Below, one piece after another: positions 24,341 through 39,129 of a stretch of DNA of 64,000 nucleotides; the first letter of the stretch is position 1, and every line of letters begins with the position of its first letter. This stretch comes from Mesomycoplasma dispar (GTDB lineage Bacteria; Bacillota_I; Bacilli_A; Mycoplasmatales; Metamycoplasmataceae), in the NCBI RefSeq assembly GCF_000941075.1, contig NZ_CP007229.1, positions 62,001-126,000 on the forward strand, read 5' to 3'. Position numbers and translations under genes: made by a program. Under the pieces are notes generated by a model. The model saw only the letters and a list, made by a program, of their open reading frames with translations. It was not told where the DNA came from and did no database searches.

Positions 24341-27148
24341 ATGAAAAAAATAAAATTTAGGCATATAATTTTCTCAATTATTGGAATTAGCGCGATTGCA
24401 AGTATTGGCGCAACAATTCCGTATGCACTTTCAGTGCAAACAGAAAATTTCAATTCACAATTAAAAATATTTACCAAAGATGCATCTAGTGCAAAAAGTT
24501 TAGCAAGCACAACTCAGTTTAATAGTGCTGAATTTGATAAATTAGTTACTCAAATAAAACCTAAAGAAAAATTTGCAAAGCGATTAAACGCTTATGATGC
24601 TCTAAATTTGCATTTTGACAATGTTTATAATTTTGACTTAAATGATGCAGTTGATTTTAGTGAATTAAGCAAAAAATACCCTGATTTATTGTTTAAATTG
24701 GTTTTACCAGAGAGCAAATCTGCTATTGAAATTAAGCAAAATGTGCTTAAAAACCTTGGAATTAACGTTTCAAATGCTACTAAATCGATAAATTATACCA
24801 CAAAATTTGATTTAGATTTTTCAAAACAGGAAAAATCCTTTCAATTTTCTCCAGAAAATTTCTCTGCTTCAATTAGTCTTTCTAAACTAAAATTTTTAGA
24901 AGGTAAAACTGCAACTGAAACAGCAATTTTGTTTAATAAAAATTTTCAAAAAAACTTTAGTGAGACTAACAATGAAACAAAAGCTTTGTATAAAACTTTT
25001 TCACAATTTGGCGGAGTTTCTTTTAGTCTAAATTCAGACCCGCTTTTTGTTCTACCGTCTAATTTTGAAATAAGACCAGAAATACAAACTGAAAAATTAT
25101 CTTTTAATTCAGTTAATGATGGGCAAAATGAAATTATTCTGAATTTAGTTTTACTTGAAAAATTAACTAAAAAAGAACATAAATTTCCACTTAAATTTCT
25201 TGATTTGCCAAAGGCAAGTCAAGAATACGGAGCTAAATTTTTGGAAATTTTTAAGAAAAACTACGAATTTAACAGTGTAATTTCAAAATATTTAGCAAAA
25301 AATAACTCTAATGTTGCGAAATTATTCGATAAAACTACAGAATTAAAAAATCTTAATTTGTCAGAATTTAGCGCCTGATTCAAAGCAAAATCAAATGCTG
25401 ATGCTAATTTTTTAAATGAAATTAAGACATTAATTCCTAACTTTGAACCAAAAAACGTTACTTTTTCTGTTAAAAAAGCTGAAAAATCAGCTGAAAAGGA
25501 CAATTTAGTTACTGTTGCTTTAAAAGTTGATGGAAACTTTAAGAATCAAGATCAACTTCCTGCTGGGCTGAAATTAGGTGAAAATAACGAATATAGTTAC
25601 AATTTTGAGTTCAATTTTGATACAACAGAGTCAATTTATTCTGGTTATTTCAGAAATGCAATTGAAACTTTTGATACAAAAACGGCCGAAAATCTTGAAA
25701 ATTTAAGTTTTGAAATTAAAAAAGACTTACCAGTTACAATTTTTGCATCAACAATTGACAATCGAATTAAACATCTTTTAAATAAGCCACTTGATTTGAA
25801 AAATATTACAAAAACAGCCGCATCGCTTTTCGATTTCCTTAATTTTTCCGCCAATCGCAAAGAAGTTTTAAGCCCAAAACAAGCCGAAGTTTCAACAACT
25901 TTATTCCAGGATACAGGAGAAAATGGGGCGAGTCAAAATTCAGAAAGTTCAACTTTATCAACTAATATTCCTAAACCTGCATCATCACAAGATGCGGGAA
26001 ATTATTTAAAAACCCTTTTTGAAAATTTAGAAAAGGTAAAATTTCCACCAAATACTTCACTTTTTCTTTCAACATTTTTCAAAGATAAATACACTTTAAA
26101 ATTAGAAATTAAAACCGATGGAATTACAAAAGAAGAATTAGAAATCGAAATTGATAAAGTTTCTAAAGATAATAACGCATATAAATCACTTGTAGATAGC
26201 GTAAAAATGCACTTATTTTTAGATTGAAGAACAAATGTTGAAACCAAAAGCGAGGGTGAAGGCAAAGGCCAAAAACAGGTTTTAACTTCGATAACAGCGG
26301 TTAATAATCCTAATTTGAAGTTTAACGTAAATAAAGAACCATCAGAAAAGTCTAAACAAAAAGTCTATCTTGACCCCGAAAATCAAGGAATTTATTTAGC
26401 TGAAGGTGGGATTTCTCTTGAAAACACACCTAAAGATAAAAAAGAAACTGAAAATCTTAAGTTAGAAAAGGGTAAAACACTTTTTTATGCATTCAAGCCA
26501 ACAAAATTGTCGCGGATGATGGTAATTCAATATTTTTTACTTCAAGCTAATAATGACGGTAATAAGTTTAATTTAATTATTGAACCAGAATTAGGCATGG
26601 ATCAATTTAATAAAATTGGCGCTGATTTCGAGGAGAAAAATAAACAACCTCAAAATAATTTTCTTAATTTTAACCATAAAAAAGCAGGATTTCAAAACAC
26701 ATTTAATGGAGAATATAAATTAGAACCTAAATTTAGTAATGGTCAAATTTCTCTCGAAGTTGATTTAAAAGTAAAAAATAATCTTAATGCTTTTCATGAT
26801 TTTCTTAATGATGCGAATGCAACTATAATTTTAGCTGCTAATGTTGTTGAAAAAAATGGAAAATCAGTTTTGGAACTAAAATTTTATTCAAGCGAATACG
26901 AGAAAGGAAAAGTTCCGAGATTTATATGAGAACGAGAAATTCCTTCCGACATTCAATGAGATTTTTCAAAATCTTTAACATTTGGAACTACAAAATCTGA
27001 TAATCAAAAAAAGATCGACGAAAACCAAAGATTAGTTCGTTCATTCACCGGAATAACTTTCAAAGGTTTTGCTCTATTTGAAAAACCAAAAACTGATCAA
27101 GAATATAATGATGTTTTTGAAAAATTCAGAAAACAATACATTGAATAA
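24341..27148 (+). CDS. P102/LppT-like surface protein, copy 1
   Basis: 935 residues from the ATG at 24341; an earlier in-frame ATG at 24281 lies inside the upstream gene and is unlikely. N-terminal signal anchor (IIFSIIGISAIASIGATIPYAL, about 9-30). The ALNLHF...YNFDLNDAVDFSEL segment matches the P102-like gene at the right end of the window (ALALAK...YSFNFLQAFDFSPI), and gene order after a P97-like gene agrees. P102-family proteins are surface-exposed, often processed, and bind host fibronectin and plasminogen in M. hyopneumoniae; for this copy that is inference. A Ser/Asn-rich segment at about 520-555 is probably a flexible linker. TGA codons read as Trp. It is near-colinear with copy 2 at 30176. 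Confidence 0.78.
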
Positions 27149-27188
27149 TTACTTTTTCAAGTTTAAATAGTCTAACTGCTTTTTATGT

Positions 27189-27235
27189 TATAATTTTAAA
27201 AAACGCACCTTCATTTTAAGTGTGTTTTTTGTTTT
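27189..27235 (+). terminator. terminator of adhesin operon 1, with -10 box of operon 2
   Basis: TATAAT at 27189-27194 is directly followed by an imperfect hairpin (ACGCACCTT / AAGTGTGT, 27203-27228) and T-runs to 27237. The hairpin would end operon 1, but it lies downstream of the likely operon 2 promoter, so it may also attenuate operon 2. Confidence 0.6.
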
Positions 27236-27261
27236 TTTGGAGTTTATTTTAAATTATAGAT

Positions 27262-30159
27262 ATGAAGCAAAACTATAAAACTAGAACTAGAAAAAATCTT
27301 ATCTTGACAAAGAAAAATATCTTTGCATTAGTTCTAACTTTTTTTGGTGCTACAGCAATAATTGCAATTCCACTTGTTACTGTTGCGAATTTAAAAACCG
27401 CAAATCCATTACTTCAAGTTCAAAATCAGGCAAAATTGATCTCTAATATTAGTCTCAAAGATCAATATCAAACAGCAAATTCGAGTTATTTTGATGTAAA
27501 AAAACAACTTTTTAACGAAGACAATACCAAAAAAACTGGCGTTGATTTTAGCCAGTTTTTTGATTTTTATCAAAGAAATAACGCTAATTTGCCGATCAAT
27601 TTTGCAACTGATTATGACTGAAAGCGATTTAAACTTGATATTCTTGACTTAAAACCTTTAGATCAAGAACAATCTTTTGAAATTTACTACCGACTTTTGC
27701 AAGATTTGTCAAATAATAAAGTTGCGACTTCAGATCTTTACAAGCAAAAAGTTGCTTATAGTTTCGTTCCTGATTATTCACTTTCCAATTTTGCAACTTT
27801 TTCTGAAGAAAAATTAAAGAAATTAAGACCTTATTCAAATCAGGAATTTCGCTTTTCAACTAAAAAAGAATTAACAAAACTAATTCCAATTGAGGATTTT
27901 GAAAATAAGGTAAATGCAGCAAAAAACGCTGATGAAGCAAGAAATATCATTAACAAATATTTCAATTTAGAAGAAATTATTGGCGAAATTCTTAACGATG
28001 AAAGTTTTGCTTTCGTTGATGAAAGTGGTCTTCGAAAATCTCGCTATGAAATTAAACTAACAAAAGATCAGATTTTAGGTGAGAATTACCTTGCAAAAAC
28101 TGGACAACGTGGTGTTTATAAATTAACGTTTTATGCAACTTTTACACCAAATTTTGCTAAAGAAATCGCTGCAGATTTTACTAAAAACGCAAAATATCAT
28201 TTTGGAATCGCGCTAGATTTAAACAATATCTTCCTTGATAAATCAATTACCAAAAATATTAAAATATCTCAATTTTCCGAAAACGACTATTTTCCAACTA
28301 CAAATTCAAGTCAAAATTCTGCTAATTCAGTTAACGGATGAGATTTTCTAAATTATTATAATAATCAAGTTTTTGCAACGGAAAAAGAAAGAGAAGATTT
28401 TTTAGGTTCACTAGTTTCAAAAATTGTTAAAACTCCAATTTTGTCAAAAGTGGAATTTGATGATAAATTATCCGGTCTGGATTATTCACAAATTTCCAAA
28501 TATTTAAAATTAGACGTGAAATTAGACGCTGATTCAACAAAATTAGCGATTGACAAAAACAAAATTGTTGCTAAAATTGCTGGAAAAATCCAAGTAAAAA
28601 ATCAAAAAGACGAAGTTATTGCTGAAAAAGATTTTTCACAAAATGTTGAAAACCTTGAATTATTAGCAAAAAACGATGATAAATTTGCTGATCAAATTAA
28701 AAAAACCAAGTTTGAATTTGAACCAAAAGCAGAAAAGTGAATTTCAAATCATAAAGGAATTCCAAAAGAAGAAATTTTAAGTTTACTTCAGTCAAATAAG
28801 TTTGATAAATTGAAAAAAGTGCTTGAAAACACACGTTATTATGGTTATCGATTCAACGAAGACCGTCTAAAATTAATGGTTGATAACTATAAATTGCCAA
28901 CCGCTGAAGAATTTGCTAAATCCACAATAATTCCTGATAAAAAATCAGAAGGTATTGTAAGTATTTGGAACAGAACTCTAGAAAATAGTCAAGAAATTAA
29001 CCGTTTTTTAGCAGTTTTAGCAAAAAAAGATATTGAGTTTGTTGCCAAATTTTGGTATGACTTCCTTAGTTATTTTAAATTAATTGACAAAGAAAAAACT
29101 CAATGGCCAGACGATATAAAATCTAATGATTTTTTCAAAAAATTAGCTGAAATTAAAATTGTTGACTCAGAAAAAACTGATGAAAGTCAAAAAAACAATC
29201 ATGATTTCTGACTTTTTTCATTTAATAACGACTATTTAATAACAAATGAAAAACTTGAAAACAGTTTTTATGTTCATTCAAATCTTAAAAACACACTTTC
29301 TTTAATGAAAACTAACACCGAATTAGGTGCTAAATTTTTTGTTGACCAAATTAAGCAATTGGCTTCGACAATTAAAAAAGGCGACTTTTTAACTGAAAAA
29401 AAGAAAAATAAAATCACAAGTTTAACTGATTTTTTAGCTGCATTTTATTCGTTAGTTTATACAAAAGATCAAGGACTTTTTACAGAATCTTTAGGTGAAA
29501 ATTTTAATTATAAAATTCAATTTGAACTTGAGAATACGCCAGTTTTAGCAAATGTTGATGCGCTTGGATCGCAAAAAAATCAATTAAAATTGAAATACTG
29601 ATACAATATTGGCCCTGTTGATCAAAATGGTAATTTAATTTCAGTTGTTCACCAAACTGGAAAACAAACACTTGATCTTGCGCTTAATGATGAAAATAAA
29701 TTATTATCTGAAAATGTTGAAAAATTAGATGAAATTGCAAAAGAATTTCCGACATCAGATCAGTTTGTTTTTTTGAAAAAATCTGATTATACTGATTTTT
29801 TAAATCAACTACAACTTGCGGCTACAAAACAATCTGAAAACAAACCTTTTAAAGTTGATAATGAAATAAAAAGATTGCCATTTAGTCGTTTTTTTGAATT
29901 TAATTACGAAAATTATGGGCTTTATGCTAAAAAGGACAAACCAAAAAATAGTCAAAAACCTGATGCACAAAAATCACAAGAAACAACTCAACCTACCGAA
30001 ATCCCAGGAATAATTGAAAATTCTCCTGCAGAAATCGGAAATCAGGATAGGTATAATTTATTTTTATATGTTTATGACAAAAAACATCCAGAAATTATTT
30101 CGACAAGACCGATTAAAATTATTATAATCGAAAGTCCAGAATCACTATTTGCTTCATAA
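27262..30159 (+). CDS. P97/LppS-like adhesin, copy 2, in frame
   Basis: 965 residues, uninterrupted under code 4. MKQNYKTRTRKNLILTKKN precedes a membrane helix (about 20-42), and the rest follows copy 1. Identity with copy 1 is very high at 27397-27900 (against 21541-22044) and 28441-28960 (against 22585-23104), with more divergent blocks between, a mosaic expected from recombination between copies. Unlike copy 1 it has no long A-run, so it should be constitutively in frame. It probably serves as an adhesin on the cell surface. Only short low-complexity segments are present, near KKDKPKNSQKPDAQKSQE. A GGAG lies 19 bases before the ATG, unusually far. Confidence 0.8.
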
Positions 30160-30175
30160 AAGGATAAAAATAACT

Positions 30176-32977
30176 ATGAAAAGGATAAAGTTTAAGCATA
30201 TAATTTTTGCAATTGTTGGAATTAGTGCAATTGTTAGCGCTTCAGTTTCAATTCCGTATGGACTTTCAGTGCAAACTGAAAATTTTAATTTAAAGTTAAA
30301 AACTTTTGACAAAAATGCAAAAAATGCAAGTATTTTATCAAGTGCTACTGAATTTAGCAGTGCCGAATTTGATAAATTAGTTACTAATTTAAAACCTAAA
30401 GAGAAATTTGCTAAAAGATTGAATGCCTTTGATGCACTAAATTTGCATTTTGATGCAGCTTATAATTTTGACTTAAATCAAGCAGTTGATTTAAGTCAAT
30501 TAAGTGAAAAATATCCTAATTTTACGTTTAAAATAGTTTTACCATCAAACAAAAATGATGTTCAAATAAAAGATAATAAACTTAAAGATCTAGGAATTAA
30601 TGTTTCAAATTCAAGTAAATCAGTAAATTATACTACAAAATTTGACCTTGATTTTTCAAAACAGGAAAAATCGTTTCAATTTTCTCCAGAAAATTTAGAA
30701 GCATCAATTAGTCTTTCAAAATTAGATTCATTACAGGGCAAAACCGCAACTGAAATTGCAATTTTATTTAACAAATCTTTTGCTAAAAATTTTAGTGAAA
30801 CTGAAAAAGATGCAACAAAAGCAATTTATAAAACTTTCTCAGAATTTGGTGGAATTTCATTTAAATTAAATTCAGAACCAATTTTTCTTTTGCCTTCAAA
30901 TTTTGAAATAAAACCAGAATTGCAAACAGAAAAAATAATGTTCACTGAAGTAAACGATGAAGAGAATAAAATCATTTTAAGTATGATTTTATTTGATAAG
31001 TTAACTAAAAAAACTGAAAAATTTAGTTTAAATTTTGTTGATTTGCCAAAAACAAATCAAAAATATGAAAACAAATTTTTGGAAATCTTTAAGAAAAACT
31101 ACGAATTTAACAGCGTAATTTCAAAACATTTAGCAAAAAATAACTCTAGTGTTGCTAAATTATTTGCTAATACTTCTAGTTTAGATAGTCTTAATTTGTC
31201 TCAATTTAGTTCTTGATTTACTGAAAAACAAGATGCTAATAATAAATTTTTAGAAGAAATTAAGACATTAATACCTGATTTTGAGCCAAAAAAAGTTACT
31301 TTTTCTGTTAAAAAACCGAAAAAAGATCTTAAAAATGAAAATACAGTTTTTGTTGTTTTAAAAGTTGATGGTAGCTTTAAAAACCAAGACGAACTACCGT
31401 TAGGTCTAAATTTAGGGGAAAATAATCAATATAGTTACAATTTTGACTTTGAATTTGATGCAACTGAGTCAGTTTATTCTGGTTATTTCAGAAACGCAAT
31501 TGAAAATTTTGATGCAAAAACAGCAGAAAATCTTAAAAATTTAAACTTTGAAATCAAAAAAGATTTACCAGTTACAATTTTTGCATCAACAATTGATAAT
31601 ACAATCAAACATCTTTTCAATAAACCGCTTGATTTAAAAAATATTTCAAAAACAGCAGCACCACTTTTTGATTTATTGAATTTTTCAGCTAACAAAAAAG
31701 ATAATTTAGTTGCTAGTGAAGCAAAAACAACAGAAGTTTCTGCGACTTTATTTCAAGATTCGGTAGAATCTGAAAAAAATTCAGTTTCTTTGACTGGTTC
31801 TAATTCTAAAAAATCAGAAAATGCGGGAAATTATTTAAAATCTCTTTTTGAAAATTTAGAAAAAACTAATTTTCCACCACATACTTCACTTTTTCTTTCA
31901 TCTTTTTTCAAAGATAAATACACTTTAAAATTGGAAATTAAAACTGAAGGAATCACAAAAGAAGAATTAGAAGCAAAAATTGATAATGTTTCTAAAGATA
32001 ATCCAGCATATAAAACATTAGCGGAAAGTGTAAAAATGCATTTATTTTTAGATTGAAAAACAAATTTTGAAGTAAAAGAAGAAGATGAAGGTGGAAAAAA
32101 GAAAGAGATTTTAACTTCGATTACTGCAGTTAATAATCCGACTTTAAAGTTTAAAGTAAATGAAGATCCATCAAAAAAATCTAGTCAAAAAGTTTTTTTA
32201 GATTCAAAAAATCAAGGAATTTATTTGGCTGAAGGTGGAATTAGTTTAGAAAAACCTGAAACGGATTCTGATTCAACAAAACAACTAAAATTAGACAAAG
32301 GTAAAACGCTTTTTTATGCTTTTAAACCGACAAAATTATCAAAAAACCCACTTTTGAAGTACTTTTTGTTAAAAACGGAACAAGAAGATCATAAAAATTT
32401 AGGTTTAATAATTTTGCCGCATTTTTTAGCAAAAGGAACCAATGTTATAAATGCTGATTTTCAAAAAGAAGTAACTAAAAAAAACGGAAATTCTGAAGGT
32501 GTTGCTACAACTGTTAAATTTACACAGTCAACTTACAACGGTGGTATGAAATTTTTTTACAATGAAAATAAAACTGAAATTCTTACCAAAAAAACCCCAA
32601 AAAACCCACTTTTACAAGAACAAGATTTTCTAAACAATCCTAATGCAACAATAATTTTAGCGGTTAATGTTACAGAAAATGATGATAAAAAATCGGTGAT
32701 TAATTTTTCTTTCTATTCAAGCGAAGAAGACAAAGGTAGAAAAGAACTTTTTAAATGGAGCGAAACTATTCCAGATGATTTTGTTTGAGATTTATCAAAA
32801 AGTTTAACAATTGGGACTACAAAATCTTTACGTCAAGGCTTGATTGACAAGCAAGAAAATGCATCGAGAGAGTTTTTAGGTATAACTTTCAAAGGGCTTG
32901 CTTTGTTTGATAAACCTGAAAACGTTAATGATTATAATGCTTTTTTTGAAAAATTTAGGAAAGAATATATCGATTAG
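30176..32977 (+). CDS. P102/LppT-like surface protein, copy 2
   Basis: 933 residues from the ATG at 30176, which has AAAGGATAA nine bases upstream; the in-frame start at 30149 lies inside the upstream gene. It has an N-terminal membrane helix (IIFAIVGISAIVSASVSIPY, about 8-28) and no lipobox. It is colinear with copy 1 at 24341; shared blocks include the KPKEKFAKRLNA segment and DLDFSKQEKSFQFSPENL, and FFKDKYTLKLEIKT in the second half. The stretch at 32400-32640 differs most from copy 1. It follows its P97-like partner by 16 bases and ends the duplicated block. The host ligand cannot be judged from sequence. Confidence 0.78.
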
Positions 32978-33020
32978 TGCTTTAATTTTCTAATTATTAA
33001 TTTTAACTATTCTTAACCTA

Positions 33021-33072
33021 AAAATAGAGTTTTTAATATATAATTATTGTATTAAAAACTCTATTTATTTTT
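33021..33072 (+). terminator. terminator of adhesin operon 2
   Basis: A long hairpin (AAATAGAGTTTTTAATA / TATTAAAAACTCTATTT) with an AT loop, followed by ATTTTTAAG, about 45 bases after the stop codon of the P102-like copy 2. Confidence 0.75.
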
Positions 33073-33092
33073 AAGTTAACCTTGGTTATTTT

Positions 33093-33524
33093 ATGAGATT
33101 TAGTTTGTCATTTTTCTTTAATGCGATTTTTCGTCGCAAAATACAAAAGCGTTCAATTTTGGCTTTTATATTTTGAATGATTTTTTTGATTATTGTTGCG
33201 ATAGTCATTATTTTTGTTCAAAAAAAGCCTTGATATGATGCGGTTTCGATTGTTGGCCTTATTGCAATTTCAATTTCTGCACTTGCAACTGTACTAAGAC
33301 TTGGTTTGTTTAGCAGTTTTTCGCTTTCATATCATAGATGAAGAATCCAATCGCAAAATAAATTGCTAGAAAAACGTGGGTTTAAACCAGAAAAACAAAA
33401 AATTGACTATGCTTTTATTAAAAAAAAGCAAAAGGAACTTTCCCTTTTGCCAATTTTTTTAGGTTTTTTAATTGGATTAATCCTTTTATCAATTAGCCTT
33501 CCTTTCCTAATTATTAATTCTTAA
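33093..33524 (+). CDS. small three-helix membrane protein, possibly DUF3899 family
   Basis: 143 residues under code 4 with three TGA Trp codons, which is why no long standard-code frame shows here. Hydrophobic segments lie at about 22-42, 51-70 and 117-141. The turn VLRLGLFSSFSLSYHRWR after the second helix, followed by a basic loop, resembles DUF3899 mycoplasma membrane proteins (an R-x-G-x-F turn); this is a tentative match. The 3' end of the gene, including its stop, is part of a perfect 15-bp palindrome. Confidence 0.65.
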
Positions 33525-33538
33525 ATAATTAGGAAAGG
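33501..33538. repeat. perfect 15-bp palindrome over a stop codon
   Basis: CCTTTCCTAATTATT (33501-33515) and its exact reverse complement (33524-33538) are separated by 8 bases; the TAA stop of the membrane protein gene is at 33522-33524. No T-run follows on either strand, so it looks like an mRNA 3'-end-protecting stem rather than a terminator. Confidence 0.65.
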
Positions 33539-33590
33539 AAAAAAATACAATTTTTGATGAAAACGTTTATTTTTGAGATGTTTACTGTTT

Positions 33591-33630
33591 AAAAAAAAAA
33601 AAAAAACAGCGTAAAAGTCGCTGTTTTTTT
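33591..33630. terminator. bidirectional terminator between membrane protein gene and rnpB
   Basis: A CAGCG/CGCTG stem (33607-33623, 7-base loop) is flanked by A16 on the left (33591-33606) and T7 on the right. It reads as a terminator with a 16-T tail for rnpB on the minus strand and with a 7-T tail for the plus-strand gene. Confidence 0.85.
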
Positions 33631-33631
33631 G

Positions 33632-33984
33632 CACTAATAAGCCGCGTTCTGTATCAGTCAACCATTTGTCTAAATTTTTTAAACTAAAAGTATTTAAAAA
33701 ATTTCCCAATCGAAGTTCATTTCCCGAAATTGGGTTCCCTCACCAAAATTTAGGTTTCTAGCTCATGGAGTTTACCGCGTTTCACCTTATTTATTAATTT
33801 TTTAAAATTTTAGACAATTATTTAATATAAACAGATAAAAAATTAATAAATAAACTCGTCTCTGTGGCACTTGTCGTCTAAGCTTGGGTTTATTAGACCC
33901 AACATGAACACTACTACCATCACAGGTAGTGCTAGCGCGGACTTTCCTCAAATATAAATAAAATAGAATTATAAAACTAAAGTT
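33632..33984 (-). ncRNA. rnpB: RNase P RNA (type B)
   Basis: On the minus strand the conserved core reads GAGGAAAGTCCGCGC (near 33951-33937), then GACGACAAGTGCCACAGAGACGAG, GTGAAACGCGGTAAACTCC and finally TACAGAACGCGGCTTAT near the 3' end. These are the hallmark P4/J-region sequences of bacterial RNase P RNA, which removes 5' leaders from pre-tRNAs. Length about 350 bases. ATTATA at 33991-33996 is the reversed -10 box (TATAAT), placing the start near 33984. It ends at the strong hairpin with a 16-T tail. Ends are accurate to about ten bases. Confidence 0.94.
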
Positions 33985-33990
33985 ATTTTA

Positions 33991-33996
33991 ATTATA
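33991..33996 (-). promoter_or_regulatory. -10 box of rnpB
   Basis: TATAAT on the minus strand, about 40 bases before the conserved GAGGAAAG core. TTGCAC lies 14 bases further upstream as a poor -35. Confidence 0.65.
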
Positions 33997-34008
33997 CCTG
34001 CGATTGAC

Positions 34009-34216
34009 TTGTGCAAACTATAATTATACCATATAATTCTGTTTGTTGCTTCTGTTGTAGAATTGAAATTTTTATTTTTATGATTAAATAGATAGAAAAA
34101 TGTCACAAACAAATGAAAAAAATTAGGAATTTGAATATGAAATTGATTTTTAAAAGACTAAATTAGAAATAAAAAGTCAAAATTAAAAACTCACGTTTAT
34201 AAACGTGAGTTTTAGC
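34009..34216 (+). other. possible unannotated small transcript in a 380-base gene-free gap
   Basis: Between rnpB and tsaE (33985-34367) no protein gene is visible; the longest ATG frames are under 12 codons. The plus strand has TTGTGC (34009-34014), 17 bases, TATAAT (34032-34037), then about 145 bases, then a 14-bp perfect palindrome (34186-34213, AAAACTCACGTTTA and complement) that could terminate transcription. This is the layout of a small RNA of about 170 bases. The body has no match to 4.5S RNA, tmRNA or 6S RNA that I can recognise. Confidence 0.35.
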
Positions 34217-34323
34217 ACTTTAGTTTAATAAAAAAGTTTATTTTAAATAATTGAATTTAAATATTTTTTTTATTAAAAAAATATTTTTCAAGAAGAAATT
34301 GCTGTTTTTTCGTTTTTAAGAAG

Positions 34324-34360
34324 AAAAACTCTATGAAAACATAGAGTGTTTTTGGTTTTT
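34324..34360. terminator. terminator after tsaE (bidirectional)
   Basis: An 8-bp stem ACTCTATG/CATAGAGT with an AAAA loop has A/G-rich sequence on the left (TTTTTCTTCTT on the minus strand) and T-runs on the right. On the minus strand it lies just beyond the tsaE stop and would end the rpoB-rpoC-tsaE transcript. Confidence 0.78.
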
Positions 34361-34367
34361 TTTGAGA

Positions 34368-34787
34368 TTAGTTTCAACAAAATTTAACCTGTCTTGTTTC
34401 TAGATTAAGAATTTCAAAATTAATTAGAATTGAGTTTTTTGCAAATTTGCTTAATTTGTTTGCTCATTCGATGAAAACGAAGTTTTCACTGAAATAGTCT
34501 TGAAATTCATCAAGTTCACCAGGGTAATTGTCAAGATCGATGTGGACTAATTTTTCGTGTAAGAACATAAAGTTAAAAGAAGGAGATGTGATTTTAGTTT
34601 TTATACCGATTTTTTCGGCAAATTTTTTGACAAAATCAGTTTTTCCTGAACCGTAAGAACCGGTTAAGTAGATAAATTGAACGTTTTTTTCGATTATTTT
34701 TGCAAAAATAATCTCCAAATCTAAAGAGGTTTTGGAGATTATTTTGTTACAAAAAAGGTAATTTTTACTTAAATTTTCCCAATTCAT
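34368..34787 (-). CDS. tsaE: tRNA threonylcarbamoyladenosine biosynthesis ATPase TsaE
   Basis: 139 residues under code 4 (TGA Trp in EWANKL and near the C-terminus). The P-loop YLTGSYGSGKTDFVKKF corresponds to the L-x-G-D-L-G-A-G-K-T motif of TsaE, followed by SPSFNF (family SPTF) and HIDLDNY, and FIEWANKL matches the family's EWP/EWG-x-x region. TsaE is the ATPase partner of TsaB-TsaD in making t6A37 on ANN-decoding tRNAs. It is the last gene of the rpoB-rpoC-tsaE cluster, 39 bases after the rpoC stop. Confidence 0.87.
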
Positions 34788-34826
34788 ACAGTGTTTTTTA
34801 ACTTTTATACAGTTTTTAGAAAACTA

Positions 34827-39068
<4,242 letters not shown>

Positions 39069-39129
39069 TTTTTAAATTCTCCTTTAAAAACGGGAACAAT
39101 TTCTTTTTTTGTCAAGAATGAAATTTATT

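Noticed and set aside
33591-33606. A16 run before rnpB as another phase switch
   Set aside because: On the minus strand it is the U-tail of the rnpB terminator hairpin, which explains it; no promoter or coding frame depends on its length.
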